From RGIG9060 sp045645985 (GTDB lineage: Bacteria; Spirochaetota; Spirochaetia; Treponematales; Treponemataceae), in contig JAZRJV010000023.1 in assembly GCA_045645985.1 (NCBI GenBank), positions 1 through 26,652 of the forward strand: DNA of 26,652 nt, written 5' to 3'. Positions 7,142-14,277 of this stretch are shown here, piece by piece. The notes below the pieces were generated by a model. It did not search any database and was not told the origin of the DNA. It was given only the letters and a program-made list of their open reading frames with translations. Every line of letters begins with the position of its first letter. Position 1 is the stretch's first letter. Both the position numbers and the translations under genes were made by a program.

Positions 7142-7776
7142 TTTTTTTCTCCGCTAGATGTATCAGAAACAGAACCACGAACTTTTCCATCCAAAATAAT
7201 TTCTTCTGTTTCAAGATTCATAAAAATTTCGTTTGCTTTAAAATTATCTTTATCTTTAATAATTTGAGGAGTTCCAGAAAGTTCCAAAGTTTGTTCTTTT
7301 TTCTTGTAAATTGCATTTGCACCAGTACAAGTATTATTTTTTTGAATCAATTTAACATTGATTTGCATATAAGCAACTTCAGTTTTTTGATTATATTCGA
7401 TAATTTGTGCTGAAGCGTTAATTTCATTTTTTGTGTCAATCATAGAAACATTGCCTTTTAAAACGGCAATTTCAGTTTCTCGGTCATATTCCATTTGTTG
7501 ACTTGAAAAATCAAATTCACTTTCGATACTTTTTCCAGAAACATTCCCAGTTGCATTGATAAATCTAAAATCCTTGCCAGAAAGGATGATTTCGTCAGCG
7601 CGAATTTCCATAGAATCAGTTTTGATAAAAGCGTTTCCAGAAAGTTTTGTGTATTCTGTTTCTCCAGTTGAGCCATTCATCTTGTCTGCCGAAAAAGTAA
7701 TTTCTTCTGCACTGATAAATGTTAAAAAAGAGAAAAGTATATAAAATGAAATTAAAATTTTTTTATTTATTTTCAT
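7138..7776 (-). CDS. lptA: LptA/OstA-like periplasmic lipid transport protein
   Basis: After a signal peptide (MKINKKILISFYILFSFLTF, cleaved near ISAEE) the protein is a run of OstA/LptA beta-jellyroll repeats such as ADKMNGSTGETEYTKLSGNAFIKT, IRADEI and ASAQIIEYNQKTEVAYM. It would form part of the bridge carrying lipid across the periplasm. The frame also has a GTG at 7788, but AGGTG sits nine bases before the ATG at 7776, making ATG the likely start (212 residues). The start overlaps the end of lptC by 14 bases and the stop overlaps the lptB start, so the three genes form one operon. Assignment rests on fold pattern and context. Confidence 0.85.
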   Translation of the reverse strand: MKINKKILISFYILFSFLTFISAEEITFSADKMNGSTGETEYTKLSGNAFIKTDSMEIRADEIILSGKDFRFINATGNVSGKSIESEFDFSSQQMEYDRETEIAVLKGNVSMIDTKNEINASAQIIEYNQKTEVAYMQINVKLIQKNNTCTGANAIYKKKEQTLELSGTPQIIKDKDNFKANEIFMNLETEEIILDGKVRGSVSDTSSGEKK

Positions 7777-8410
7777 CTGAATTTTCACCTATAGAATCTT
7801 TTTCTTTATCTTGAGTTACAATTTTTCCTGTGGTTGCTTCTTTAAAAGCATATTGTCGTGTTACACCACTTGCTGAAAATCCTTTTCCTTGCATAGTGAT
7901 TTGATTTGTGCTTTTTGAGTCAGATTTGACATATCCAGGTTTTGAACTTTCTTGCAAATTAGAAATTGTAACAACATCATCTTGTGAACTTGTTAATTGC
8001 TCAGTTTTGTTATTCCATTTTAAGTTTTTTGCTTGGATATTCATATTTTGCTCATAAGATGTTATTGAAACATAATTTAGCATTGTATAAATTTGTGATT
8101 TATTATCAACTGAAAGCAAATCAGTACTTCCTTCAACTTCAATTAAATTTTTCTCATTGAATAATTTAAAATACACATTTTTTCCAAATGAAGCATCAAG
8201 TTTATGATATTGTTCCAGAGTTTCTGCTTGAATTTCTGCAATTTTTTTGCCTTTATCTATTTTTGTTAATGAAAGATTTTCAAAAGTAAATTCTGGTGCT
8301 CTAATTTTTTCTGGAACATCAGAAGCGTAATCAAGTGAACAGCCATAAAATAAAATGAGAAAAAATATTATTGTTAGTGAAGTAAAAAATAATTGAATTT
8401 TTTTGTTCAT
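7763..8410 (-). CDS. lptC: LptC-like lipoprotein, export bridge component
   Basis: The usable start is the ATG at 8410 (215 residues). It gives a clean lipoprotein signal MNKKIQLFFTSLTIIFFLIL with a spirochaetal lipobox FYGC (Cys24). The remainder is strand-rich with alternating patterns typical of LptC/YrbK, for example FTFENLSLTKIDKGKKIAEIQAETLEQY, LIEVEG, and NMNIQAKNLKWNNKTEQL. LptC normally sits in the inner membrane by a helix; a lipid anchor here is a variation. No Shine-Dalgarno sequence is seen, and the -10 of a good promoter ends seven bases before the ATG, so a leaderless mRNA is predicted. First gene of lptC-lptA-lptB. Confidence 0.75.
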   Translation of the reverse strand: MNKKIQLFFTSLTIIFFLILFYGCSLDYASDVPEKIRAPEFTFENLSLTKIDKGKKIAEIQAETLEQYHKLDASFGKNVYFKLFNEKNLIEVEGSTDLLSVDNKSQIYTMLNYVSITSYEQNMNIQAKNLKWNNKTEQLTSSQDDVVTISNLQESSKPGYVKSDSKSTNQITMQGKGFSASGVTRQYAFKEATTGKIVTQDKEKDSIGENSDENK

Positions 8411-8417
8411 TGTTCTA

Positions 8418-8446
8418 ATTTTCACATCTAGTATGATTTTTGTCAA
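8418..8446 (-). promoter_or_regulatory. promoter of the lptCAB operon, predicted leaderless
   Basis: On the minus strand a perfect TTGACA (8441-8446) is followed after 17 bases by GAAAAT (8418-8423), preceded by an extended-10 TGT. The ATG of lptC follows after seven bases. Confidence 0.6.
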
Positions 8447-8485
8447 CATCTTACAAAGATTTTACAAAACATTTGATTTACTTTT

Positions 8486-8513
8486 TTGTATTCGTATTGT
8501 ACAATGTTATAAA
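8486..8513 (+). promoter_or_regulatory. candidate promoter of cheR
   Basis: TTGTAT at 8486-8491 and TATAAA at 8508-8513 are separated by 16 bases. The predicted start near 8520 leaves a leader of about 13 bases that contains GAGG before the cheR ATG. Confidence 0.4.
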
Positions 8514-8532
8514 ATATCGAGGATTATTAAAT

Positions 8533-9348
8533 ATGGTAGAATTATTAACAGATTACGAATTTGAACTTTTTAGTAAACGCATTTATGATGAAAGTGGAAT
8601 TACATTTTCAGAAACAAATCGTACAATATTGGACAGTCGCATAAAAGAAAGACTACGCGAAAAACAATTCGATACAGTTGATAAATACTACAATTTAATT
8701 TTAAGAGATAAAGAGGAAATGAATGTTTTTCTCGATTCTGTTACTACTAATCTTACTCGATTTTTTAGAAATCAAGCACATTGGGATGCTTTTATAAACT
8801 ATGTTATTCCTAAGGTAATAGAAAACAAAAAACGAAATTGTGAATCTACAATTAAAATTTGGAGTGCAGGTTGTTCTACAGGTGAAGAACCATACACAAT
8901 GGCGATGATTTTAAAAGAAATTTTGCCACCTCCATATTCTTTTCAAATAACAGCTTCTGATATTTCTTTAAAATCACTTATGGTTGCAAAACAAGGATTT
9001 TATCCAGAGTCAAGAGTTACTGGCATCCCAGAAAAATATCTTAATTCTTATTTTTTGAAAACAGAAGGCGGTTATCAAGTTTGTAGCGATTTGATGAATT
9101 GTATCCGATTTGACTATCACAACTTAAAAAATGATTCAGGTTTACGAAACTTAGATATCGTATTCTGTCGAAATGTTCTTATCTACTTTGATGAAGCTGC
9201 CCAACTTGCAACTATAAATCGATTTTGGGATTCCATGGCACAAAAATCATATCTTTTTATTGGGCACTCTGAATCACTTTTTGGTATGAAAACAGGCTTT
9301 GAATTTTTGAAAACTGATTGGGCTTGTTTGTATCAAAAAAATATTTAA
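8533..9348 (+). CDS. cheR: CheR chemotaxis receptor methyltransferase
   Basis: CheR methylates glutamates of chemoreceptors using SAM, opposing CheB. The 271-residue protein shows the family order: N-terminal helical domain with LDSRIKERLR, TRFFRNQAHWDAF, SAM-binding IWSAGCSTGEEPYTMAM, the ITASDIS acid, and IVFCRNVLIYFD followed by FIGHSESLFG. The frame is open upstream to 8440, but the region before MVELL is not like CheR. GAGG ten bases before the ATG at 8533 supports that start. No C-terminal pentapeptide-binding TPR extension is present. It is followed 38 bases later by cheB. Confidence 0.96.
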   Translation: MVELLTDYEFELFSKRIYDESGITFSETNRTILDSRIKERLREKQFDTVDKYYNLILRDKEEMNVFLDSVTTNLTRFFRNQAHWDAFINYVIPKVIENKKRNCESTIKIWSAGCSTGEEPYTMAMILKEILPPPYSFQITASDISLKSLMVAKQGFYPESRVTGIPEKYLNSYFLKTEGGYQVCSDLMNCIRFDYHNLKNDSGLRNLDIVFCRNVLIYFDEAAQLATINRFWDSMAQKSYLFIGHSESLFGMKTGFEFLKTDWACLYQKNI

Positions 9349-9386
9349 CAAAAAGATTTTGAATAGCGTATTTTTAGAGGTTTTTT

Positions 9387-10583
9387 ATGGATGATATTAA
9401 AGTTCTAGTTGTAGATGATTCAGCGTTTATGCGTAATTTAATTTCTAGAATAATTGAAGCTACTCCAGGATTATGCGTAATCGGAAAAGCTATGAATGGT
9501 AGATTTGCTTTAGAAAAACTTCCAATATTGCAACCAGATGTTATCATTTTGGATATTGAAATGCCAGAAATGAACGGTATTGAATTTCTAAAAGAACGAA
9601 AACTTCGAAATATTGATATTCCTGTAATTGTTCTTTCCTCTATTGCACGAGAAGGTGCTTCTGTTACAATGCAATGTCTTGGTCTTGGTGCCGCAGATTT
9701 TTTAACAAAACCTTCTTCTGAGTCAGGCGATTTAAATGATGTTGCAAAAAATCTTTCTGAGGTTTTACTTTCTTATGGTGGTCAATACAAGAGGATGAAA
9801 GCAAATTCACCTAAACTCAATTCAGTTGTAAAACCTACTGTAACTCGATTGCCAACATCAACTTCACTTTCTTCAGGATTTTCAACTTCTAGTTCGTCAT
9901 CAATTTCTACAGACACAAATAAAACTGAATCAAAATTTTCTTTTGGATTTACACGCCAAGTGAAAAAAGAAATCGAAGAAATTAAACCTTATAGAGAGCC
10001 AGGAAAAATTGAAGTTATCGCCATCGGAATTTCAACTGGTGGTCCAAATGCTTTACGAGAAGTTTTTGCAAAAATTGATCCAAATCTTGCTCAGCCGATT
10101 TTGGTTGTTCAGCATATGCCAGCAGGATTTACCGCCGAATTTGCTAACAGTTTGAATCAGATTTGTCCTTTGGAAGTAAAAGAAGCAAAAGACGGAGATT
10201 TGGTAAAATCTGGAAGAATTTTAATTGCTCCAGGAAGTATGCACATGTATGTTGAAAAGCGTGCTTTAGCAACTATCGTACGATTAAGTGATGCTCCTTT
10301 GTGCAACGGTCACAGACCTTCAGTTGATGTACTTTTTGAATCAGTTGCAAAATGCTACCAAAACCGAGCTTTAGGCGTAATTATGACTGGAATGGGAAAA
10401 GACGGCGCCGCTCAACTTGCCGAAATGCGTCGTGAAGGCGCCTGGACTCTGGGGCAAGACGAAGAATCTTCTATCGTTTACGGAATGCCAAAAGTTGCCT
10501 ACGAATACGGTGGCGTTCAAAGACAAGTTCCACTTTCAGAAATGGCAGATGCAATCAGTAAACTTGCAAGAGAGAATTGTTAG
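9387..10583 (+). CDS. cheB: CheB chemotaxis methylesterase/glutamine deamidase
   Basis: A 398-residue response-regulator enzyme. The receiver domain (about 4-125) has the acidic pair VVDDSAFMR, phospho-acceptor D56 (DVIILDIEMPEMNG) and K108 (FLTKPS). A Ser/Thr-rich linker (about 145-185) leads to the CheB esterase domain (about 207-395) with the catalytic triad S216 (GISTGGP), H243 (VQHMP) and D339 (TGMGKDG). Phosphorylation by CheA would relieve inhibition by the receiver. AGAGG lies six bases before the ATG. It forms a two-gene unit with cheR and ends before a strong terminator. Confidence 0.97.
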   Translation: MDDIKVLVVDDSAFMRNLISRIIEATPGLCVIGKAMNGRFALEKLPILQPDVIILDIEMPEMNGIEFLKERKLRNIDIPVIVLSSIAREGASVTMQCLGLGAADFLTKPSSESGDLNDVAKNLSEVLLSYGGQYKRMKANSPKLNSVVKPTVTRLPTSTSLSSGFSTSSSSSISTDTNKTESKFSFGFTRQVKKEIEEIKPYREPGKIEVIAIGISTGGPNALREVFAKIDPNLAQPILVVQHMPAGFTAEFANSLNQICPLEVKEAKDGDLVKSGRILIAPGSMHMYVEKRALATIVRLSDAPLCNGHRPSVDVLFESVAKCYQNRALGVIMTGMGKDGAAQLAEMRREGAWTLGQDEESSIVYGMPKVAYEYGGVQRQVPLSEMADAISKLARENC

Positions 10584-10635
10584 TTTTTTTTAATTGAAAT
10601 TTGTATATTTCTAAATTTACTTGTGCAAAAAAAAT

Positions 10636-10676
10636 AAAGCACTACTTAATTACCATGTGTAAGTAAGTAGTGCTTT
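10636..10676. terminator. bidirectional intrinsic terminator after cheB
   Basis: AAAGCACTACTTA at 10636-10648 pairs perfectly over 13 bases with 10664-10676, followed by a run of T. The convergent small lipoprotein gene ends 24 bases further on. Confidence 0.88.
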
Positions 10677-10699
10677 TTTAGTTAATAGTATGGAGAATA

Positions 10700-11095
10700 T
10701 TATTCTTCACTATTATATTCTTCTTTTACTTCCCAATATTTTACATCGTTAATTAGCAAATAAAATTTATACCTTGTTACTTCTTCGCCTGTTTCTTCAT
10801 CTATTACTTCTTCTGAGTAAGTATTATATGTTGCTGTAAATTCATTACCGTCTTCATCAGTTAAACTTGCTGTATTATCACCATTCCAAACCCAAGTTCC
10901 ATATTCTCTTATGATAAGAAGGTTGAGATTGTTCCATTCGTAAGACCAATTACCATCTTTTTTTAATTCGTATGTTTGAGTAATAGAACTATCAGCTTTC
11001 CATACTCCATAAAATTGGCTTTCTGAAGGTCCACATCCTACCAAACTAAAAGCAACAACTAGCACTAAAAGTGCAAATAAAATTTTGTTTTTCAT
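10700..11095 (-). CDS. small lipoprotein with lipocalin-like strand pattern
   Basis: A 131-residue protein with a lipoprotein signal MKNKILFALLVLVVAFSLVG and Cys21 (lipobox LVGC). The mature part (YGVWKADSSITQTYELKKDGNWSYEW, then GTWVWNGDNTASLTDEDG) alternates in a way that suggests a small beta-barrel resembling the lipocalin-like families seen in bacterial lipoproteins. The function is unknown. The frame is open to 11137, but AGGAG eight bases before the ATG at 11095 and the signal peptide fix the start. It is divergent from an XRE regulator across a large palindrome and may be under its control. Confidence 0.75.
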   Translation of the reverse strand: MKNKILFALLVLVVAFSLVGCGPSESQFYGVWKADSSITQTYELKKDGNWSYEWNNLNLLIIREYGTWVWNGDNTASLTDEDGNEFTATYNTYSEEVIDEETGEEVTRYKFYLLINDVKYWEVKEEYNSEE

Positions 11096-11122
11096 AAAAA
11101 AACTCCTATAAAAAAATTTGTA

Positions 11123-11141
11123 AAGTCTGCAACGCAAACTT
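11123..11141. repeat. second copy of the AAGTTTGC-AAC-GCAAACTT unit
   Basis: AAGTCTGC-AAC-GCAAACTT differs at one base from the hairpin at 2746-2764. It lies in the untranslated leader of the small lipoprotein gene, between its promoter and ribosome binding site. Confidence 0.6.
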
Positions 11142-11148
11142 AATTAAA

Positions 11149-11189
11149 ATTATACTTAGATTATATACCTATAACTAAATATTTAGCAA
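11149..11189 (-). promoter_or_regulatory. promoter of the small lipoprotein gene
   Basis: On the minus strand TATAAT occurs twice (11160-11165 and 11149-11154). TTGCTA at 11184-11189 stands 18 bases upstream of the first. The -35 falls inside the large palindrome. Confidence 0.5.
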
Positions 11190-11196
11190 TAGGTAT
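11165..11196. promoter_or_regulatory. 32-base near-perfect palindrome, likely operator of the adjacent XRE regulator
   Basis: The outer arms ATACCTAT (11165-11172) and ATAGGTAT (11189-11196) flank the inner palindrome CTAAATATTTAG (11175-11186); only the two AA/CA spacers break symmetry. It lies between the two divergent genes, touches the -10 and covers the -35 of the lipoprotein promoter, and sits just upstream of the regulator's extended -10 (TGTTAAAAT, 11198-11206). Confidence 0.65.
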
Positions 11197-11233
11197 CTGT
11201 TAAAATATAGTTATTACTAAGAAAATAGAATCC

Positions 11234-11563
11234 ATGGGAATGGATTTTTATATTTTAGGGCAAAGGATTCAAAATAAACGAAAATCGCAAAATAAAACTC
11301 AAGAAAATCTTGCAGAAGCAATTTCTGTAACGGTGGGATATGTTAGCCAAATTGAAAGAGGAATTACTAAAGTCAACTTAGAAACACTTTCAGCTATTGC
11401 TGAATACCTACAATGTGATATTTCTGAATTTTTAGCCGATACAGCAAAAAAAAGTGATTATTATCTTTACGAGGAAATATTTAAAATTATAGAACGATTA
11501 GACTCTAACAGTCGTAAGTTTTTACTTGAAACTGCACAAATGTTAGAAAAATACCAAAAATAA
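11234..11563 (+). CDS. XRE-family helix-turn-helix regulator
   Basis: A 109-residue DNA-binding protein. Residues about 7-65 form an XRE/Cro-type domain (LGQRIQNKRKSQNKTQENLA, then VTVGYVSQIERGITKVNLETLSAIAEYL). The C-terminal tail (EEIFKIIERLDSNSRKFLLETAQMLEKY) is helical and may dimerise. No strong ribosome binding site is visible; an ATG two codons further on (11240) is an alternative start. It is divergent from the small lipoprotein, with a 32-base palindrome between them, so self-regulation and control of that gene are likely. Confidence 0.88.
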   Translation: MGMDFYILGQRIQNKRKSQNKTQENLAEAISVTVGYVSQIERGITKVNLETLSAIAEYLQCDISEFLADTAKKSDYYLYEEIFKIIERLDSNSRKFLLETAQMLEKYQK

Positions 11564-11612
11564 AATGTATTTTAATTAAAAACAATTTTTCTTATTAAAA
11601 AAACTTCTTTCC

Positions 11613-12026
11613 CTACAAAACTTCTACAATTTCAGTTTTGCGTAGTTTTAGTAATTTTTTTGAAAAGATAAATACTAAAATTGCTGTAATTATCAAGCCG
11701 AGTAAAACGCCTACCGCTTGGAACATTTCTACATTTTTAAGCGAAAATTTGGTTGCTAAAAATCCGCCTAGAAAAAATCCTAAAATTGCTCCCAAAATCG
11801 GAACTATTAGCGAAAAAAATCCTTGTAAAGTTTGGCTTGTGGGATTTGCTTTTAATTTTACGATGTCGCCTTTTTTGATTTCAATTTTTTTAGGATTTAC
11901 AACTGAAAATGGTTTTCCTTGTTTTGCGCAACCTGATTTTTCACAATTTATACAAGCGTCAGAGATTAAAGGTACAACTTGAATTTCATTTTCTGACAAA
12001 TTTATTATTAGGGCATTATCAACCAT
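11613..12026 (-). CDS. RseC/MucC-family integral membrane protein
   Basis: A 137-residue protein with an N-terminal soluble part holding a cysteine cluster (C25, C28, C33 in ACINCEKSGC), a small beta domain (FSVVNPKKIEIKKGDIVKLK), then two membrane helices (about 68-93 and 101-122) and a basic tail. This layout matches RseC/MucC, a family linked to SoxR reduction and envelope stress signalling, and related to Rnf-associated proteins. Its start overlaps the TPR gene's stop by eight bases (ATGGTTGA), so translation is coupled. Family call is fairly firm; its role here is unknown. Confidence 0.75.
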   Translation of the reverse strand: MVDNALIINLSENEIQVVPLISDACINCEKSGCAKQGKPFSVVNPKKIEIKKGDIVKLKANPTSQTLQGFFSLIVPILGAILGFFLGGFLATKFSLKNVEMFQAVGVLLGLIITAILVFIFSKKLLKLRKTEIVEVL

Positions 12027-12555
12027 AAATTGTTCCTGTTTTTTTTAGATTTTTCATAATTGCACTACATTCGTCAGCGCCAGTTTTATTTCCAAGTTCT
12101 AAATATGTATCGCGCAGATTGAAGAGTGCATCATAAAATTGAGGATATATAGAAATTGCTATTTCAAAGGCATCTGCTGCGTCTTCATATTTTTCTTCTG
12201 AAAAATAAAAAACTCCCACATTGTTCCAGCATCGTGCGTTAGTTGGATTTAAATCGATTGCTTCCATTGCGTACATAAAAGCATCATCAATTTCTTTTAG
12301 AGAAAAACAAACTAAAGACAAAGTTTCCAAAAGTTCTTCGTCAATATCATTTAGGTTGTAGGCTTGAAGCAAAGCATTTTTTGCATCTTTGGGATGACCT
12401 GAATCGCGATATGTAATTCCTAAATTGTACCATAACAAATAATTTTTTTTATCAATTACTAATGCTCGTTTTAAACAAGCGATGGCTTCTTTGTAGCAAC
12501 CTTGTGAGGCAAGTTCGATAGCTTGTATGTTTAAGTTTTCAGAAGTTTCTAGCAT
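12019..12555 (-). CDS. tetratricopeptide-repeat protein
   Basis: A 178-residue protein made of about four TPR units covering nearly its whole length: ASQGCYKEAIACLKRALVID, LWYNLGITYRDSGHPKDAKN, CWNNVGVFYFSEEKYEDAAD and ALFNLRDTYLELGNKTGAD. No signal peptide, so probably a cytoplasmic protein-interaction module. The start lies four bases after the stop of the prenyl synthase gene without a strong ribosome binding site, suggesting re-initiation. The stop overlaps the RseC-like gene, making a three-gene minus-strand operon. Confidence 0.88.
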   Translation of the reverse strand: MLETSENLNIQAIELASQGCYKEAIACLKRALVIDKKNYLLWYNLGITYRDSGHPKDAKNALLQAYNLNDIDEELLETLSLVCFSLKEIDDAFMYAMEAIDLNPTNARCWNNVGVFYFSEEKYEDAADAFEIAISIYPQFYDALFNLRDTYLELGNKTGADECSAIMKNLKKTGTIYG

Positions 12556-12559
12556 TTTC

Positions 12560-13609
12560 TTATAACAAACTCATAAAAAGATTTTCGATTGCTAAACTAG
12601 CATCACTATTATTGTAAAGCTCCTTAATTTTTTTGCAAGAGTTTTCAATCATATTTGAAGCATATTTTTTTGCTTCTGTAATTGCACCAGAAGATTCCAA
12701 CAACTGAATTGTATTTTCAACTGCAGAACTTTCAATTCCTTCTTTACTTGCAATTTCAAAATTTTTGATGATAGTTTTTTTATCGCTTGGATTTTTTTGA
12801 AGATGCAAAATTACCGGAAGACTTTTTTTGCCTTCGATAATATCGTCTCCGCGTTTTTTTCCTTTGTTTCCAGTTGTGATATTGATAACATCGTCTAAAA
12901 CCTGAAATCCTTCTCCAATTTCTGAAGCGATTTTTCCAAGTTCTTCGGCTTGTTCAAAAGTTCCACCACCTGCAATAATTCCAGCTTGTGCCGAAAGGGA
13001 TGCCAAAGTTCCAGTTTTCATTCTTACCATTGCGCTGTAAGATTCACTGGTTGGAATTTCTTCTGGATTTCTGTGCCAAAAAATATCCATGGCTTGTCCA
13101 AGGTGAAGTCGTCTAAGTTGCATAGAAAGTAATTTGTAAAATGAATTTTTTAATTGAAGGTCGCTAACTTCTTTATCAATTACAGAAAAAGCTGAAAAAT
13201 ATAACCAACTTGCAGAGTTTATGGCAGTATCAATTCCCCAAGTAAGATGAGTTGCAGGTTGTCCTCGGCGTTCGTCTGCTCCGTCTTCAATATCGTCGTG
13301 AATTAAACTTGCTGTGTGAACAAGTTCTACAAGCGGAGTTAATTTGTAGGCAAGTTCAACTTCTTCATTTTTAATAAGTTCAGAACATAAAACCATAAAA
13401 ACTGGACGCCATCTTTTTCCGCCAAGTTTCATTAAATTTCTGCAAGGTAAAATAAGTTGATTAAAATGTTTTGTTTCAACTCCAGCAGGAAGGTTTGAAA
13501 AGTTCAAATTTTGCCAAGAAAAATCATTTTCGTTTGATTGCAATTCTGGCACAAAATTATCTAAAATATCTTCTATTTTTTGAATTTTCGTTGTATAATC
13601 AAATTTCAT
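12560..13609 (-). CDS. polyprenyl (trans-isoprenyl) diphosphate synthase
   Basis: A 349-residue all-helical prenyl transferase that would extend isoprenyl diphosphates with IPP. The first aspartate-rich motif is intact (LIHDDIEDGADERRGQPATH, about 101-120). The second is QVLDDVINITTGNKGKKRGDD, with Asn where the third Asp of DDxxD normally stands. The following GKKSLP matches the family. Product length cannot be told from sequence; octaprenyl-type or geranylgeranyl/farnesyl chains are all possible. No Shine-Dalgarno sequence precedes the ATG and a TATACT -10 ends six bases before it. First gene of a unit with the TPR and RseC-like genes. Confidence 0.88.
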   Translation of the reverse strand: MKFDYTTKIQKIEDILDNFVPELQSNENDFSWQNLNFSNLPAGVETKHFNQLILPCRNLMKLGGKRWRPVFMVLCSELIKNEEVELAYKLTPLVELVHTASLIHDDIEDGADERRGQPATHLTWGIDTAINSASWLYFSAFSVIDKEVSDLQLKNSFYKLLSMQLRRLHLGQAMDIFWHRNPEEIPTSESYSAMVRMKTGTLASLSAQAGIIAGGGTFEQAEELGKIASEIGEGFQVLDDVINITTGNKGKKRGDDIIEGKKSLPVILHLQKNPSDKKTIIKNFEIASKEGIESSAVENTIQLLESSGAITEAKKYASNMIENSCKKIKELYNNSDASLAIENLFMSLL

Positions 13610-13615
13610 ACTAAT

Positions 13616-13621
13616 AGTATA
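13616..13621 (-). promoter_or_regulatory. -10 element of the prenyl synthase gene, predicted leaderless
   Basis: TATACT on the minus strand lies six bases before the ATG at 13609. The -35 region is poor (TTTATT at 17-base spacing). No ribosome binding site is present. Confidence 0.5.
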
Positions 13622-13674
13622 CTTTTTTTTGCCGAAAAATAAAAGAGTAAACTATTTTTAGAACAGGATTATCA

Positions 13675-14274
13675 ATGGCAAGTAATAGCTATGAAAAACC
13701 AGACTATTGGTCTAGAAAAGCCTTTTCAGAAGGATATCCGGCAAGGTCTGTTTATAAATTAAAAGAAATTGATGAAAAATTTGGTATGCTTAAAAAAAAT
13801 TCTCGCATACTAGATTTAGGTGCCTCTCCAGGAAGTTGGACTGTTTTTGCTTTGCGTACTTTGGAAGGTACGGGGCATGTAACTTCAATCGATTTAAATC
13901 CTCTAGCAAAAGATGTAAAAGGTGATAATTTAACTTTTATCCAAGGGGATTTGTACGACGAAGAAGTTAGAGCAAAGGCAATGGAAGGCGGATTTTATCA
14001 ATCTGTAATTTGTGATGCAGCTCCTCGTACTACCGGAAACAAATTTGTAGATACTGCTCGTTCTACAGGGCTTGTTGAGTTGGCGATTTATTATGCTCAA
14101 ACAATGCTTGCTCCTGGTGGAAATTTTGTCGTAAAAATTTTTCAAGGTGGCGACCAACAAAACCTTTTAAAACAAATGCGAGAAATTTTTACTTCTGCAC
14201 GAGGTTTTAAGCCAGAAGCTTGTAGAACTGAATCTTTTGAAACTTATTTGATAGGTTTAAATAAGAAAGGATAA
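13675..14274 (+). CDS. rlmE: RlmE (FtsJ/RrmJ) 23S rRNA uridine 2'-O-methyltransferase
   Basis: A 199-residue enzyme that in E. coli methylates U2552 in the A-loop of 23S rRNA on the 50S subunit. Motifs: SRKAFSEGYPARSVYKLKEI, SAM site ILDLGASPGSWT, CDAAPRTTG and FVVKIFQGG. The catalytic tetrad reads K28, D114, K154, E189 (in FETYLIG). Start ATG has AGGA seven bases upstream. The following LysM/M23 gene starts three bases after the stop, so the pair is probably co-transcribed. This is the second 2'-O-rRNA methyltransferase in the window, with the RlmM-type gene. Confidence 0.95.
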   Translation: MASNSYEKPDYWSRKAFSEGYPARSVYKLKEIDEKFGMLKKNSRILDLGASPGSWTVFALRTLEGTGHVTSIDLNPLAKDVKGDNLTFIQGDLYDEEVRAKAMEGGFYQSVICDAAPRTTGNKFVDTARSTGLVELAIYYAQTMLAPGGNFVVKIFQGGDQQNLLKQMREIFTSARGFKPEACRTESFETYLIGLNKKG

Positions 14275-14277
14275 AAT

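Noticed and set aside
6973..7413. 146-codon plus-strand frame opposite lptB and lptA
   Set aside because: Composition is that of complement of the lpt genes, with no signal or domain, and it spans two genes with firm assignments.
7763..8425. Repeated GTGAAAATT just upstream of both lptA and lptC starts
   Set aside because: Nine bases of AT-rich sequence twice in 640 bases is weak; likely chance, since one copy is lptC coding and the other a promoter.
8440..8532. N-terminal extension of cheR by 31 residues
   Set aside because: The extension resembles nothing in CheR, lies over the divergent promoters, and the ATG at 8533 has GAGG upstream.
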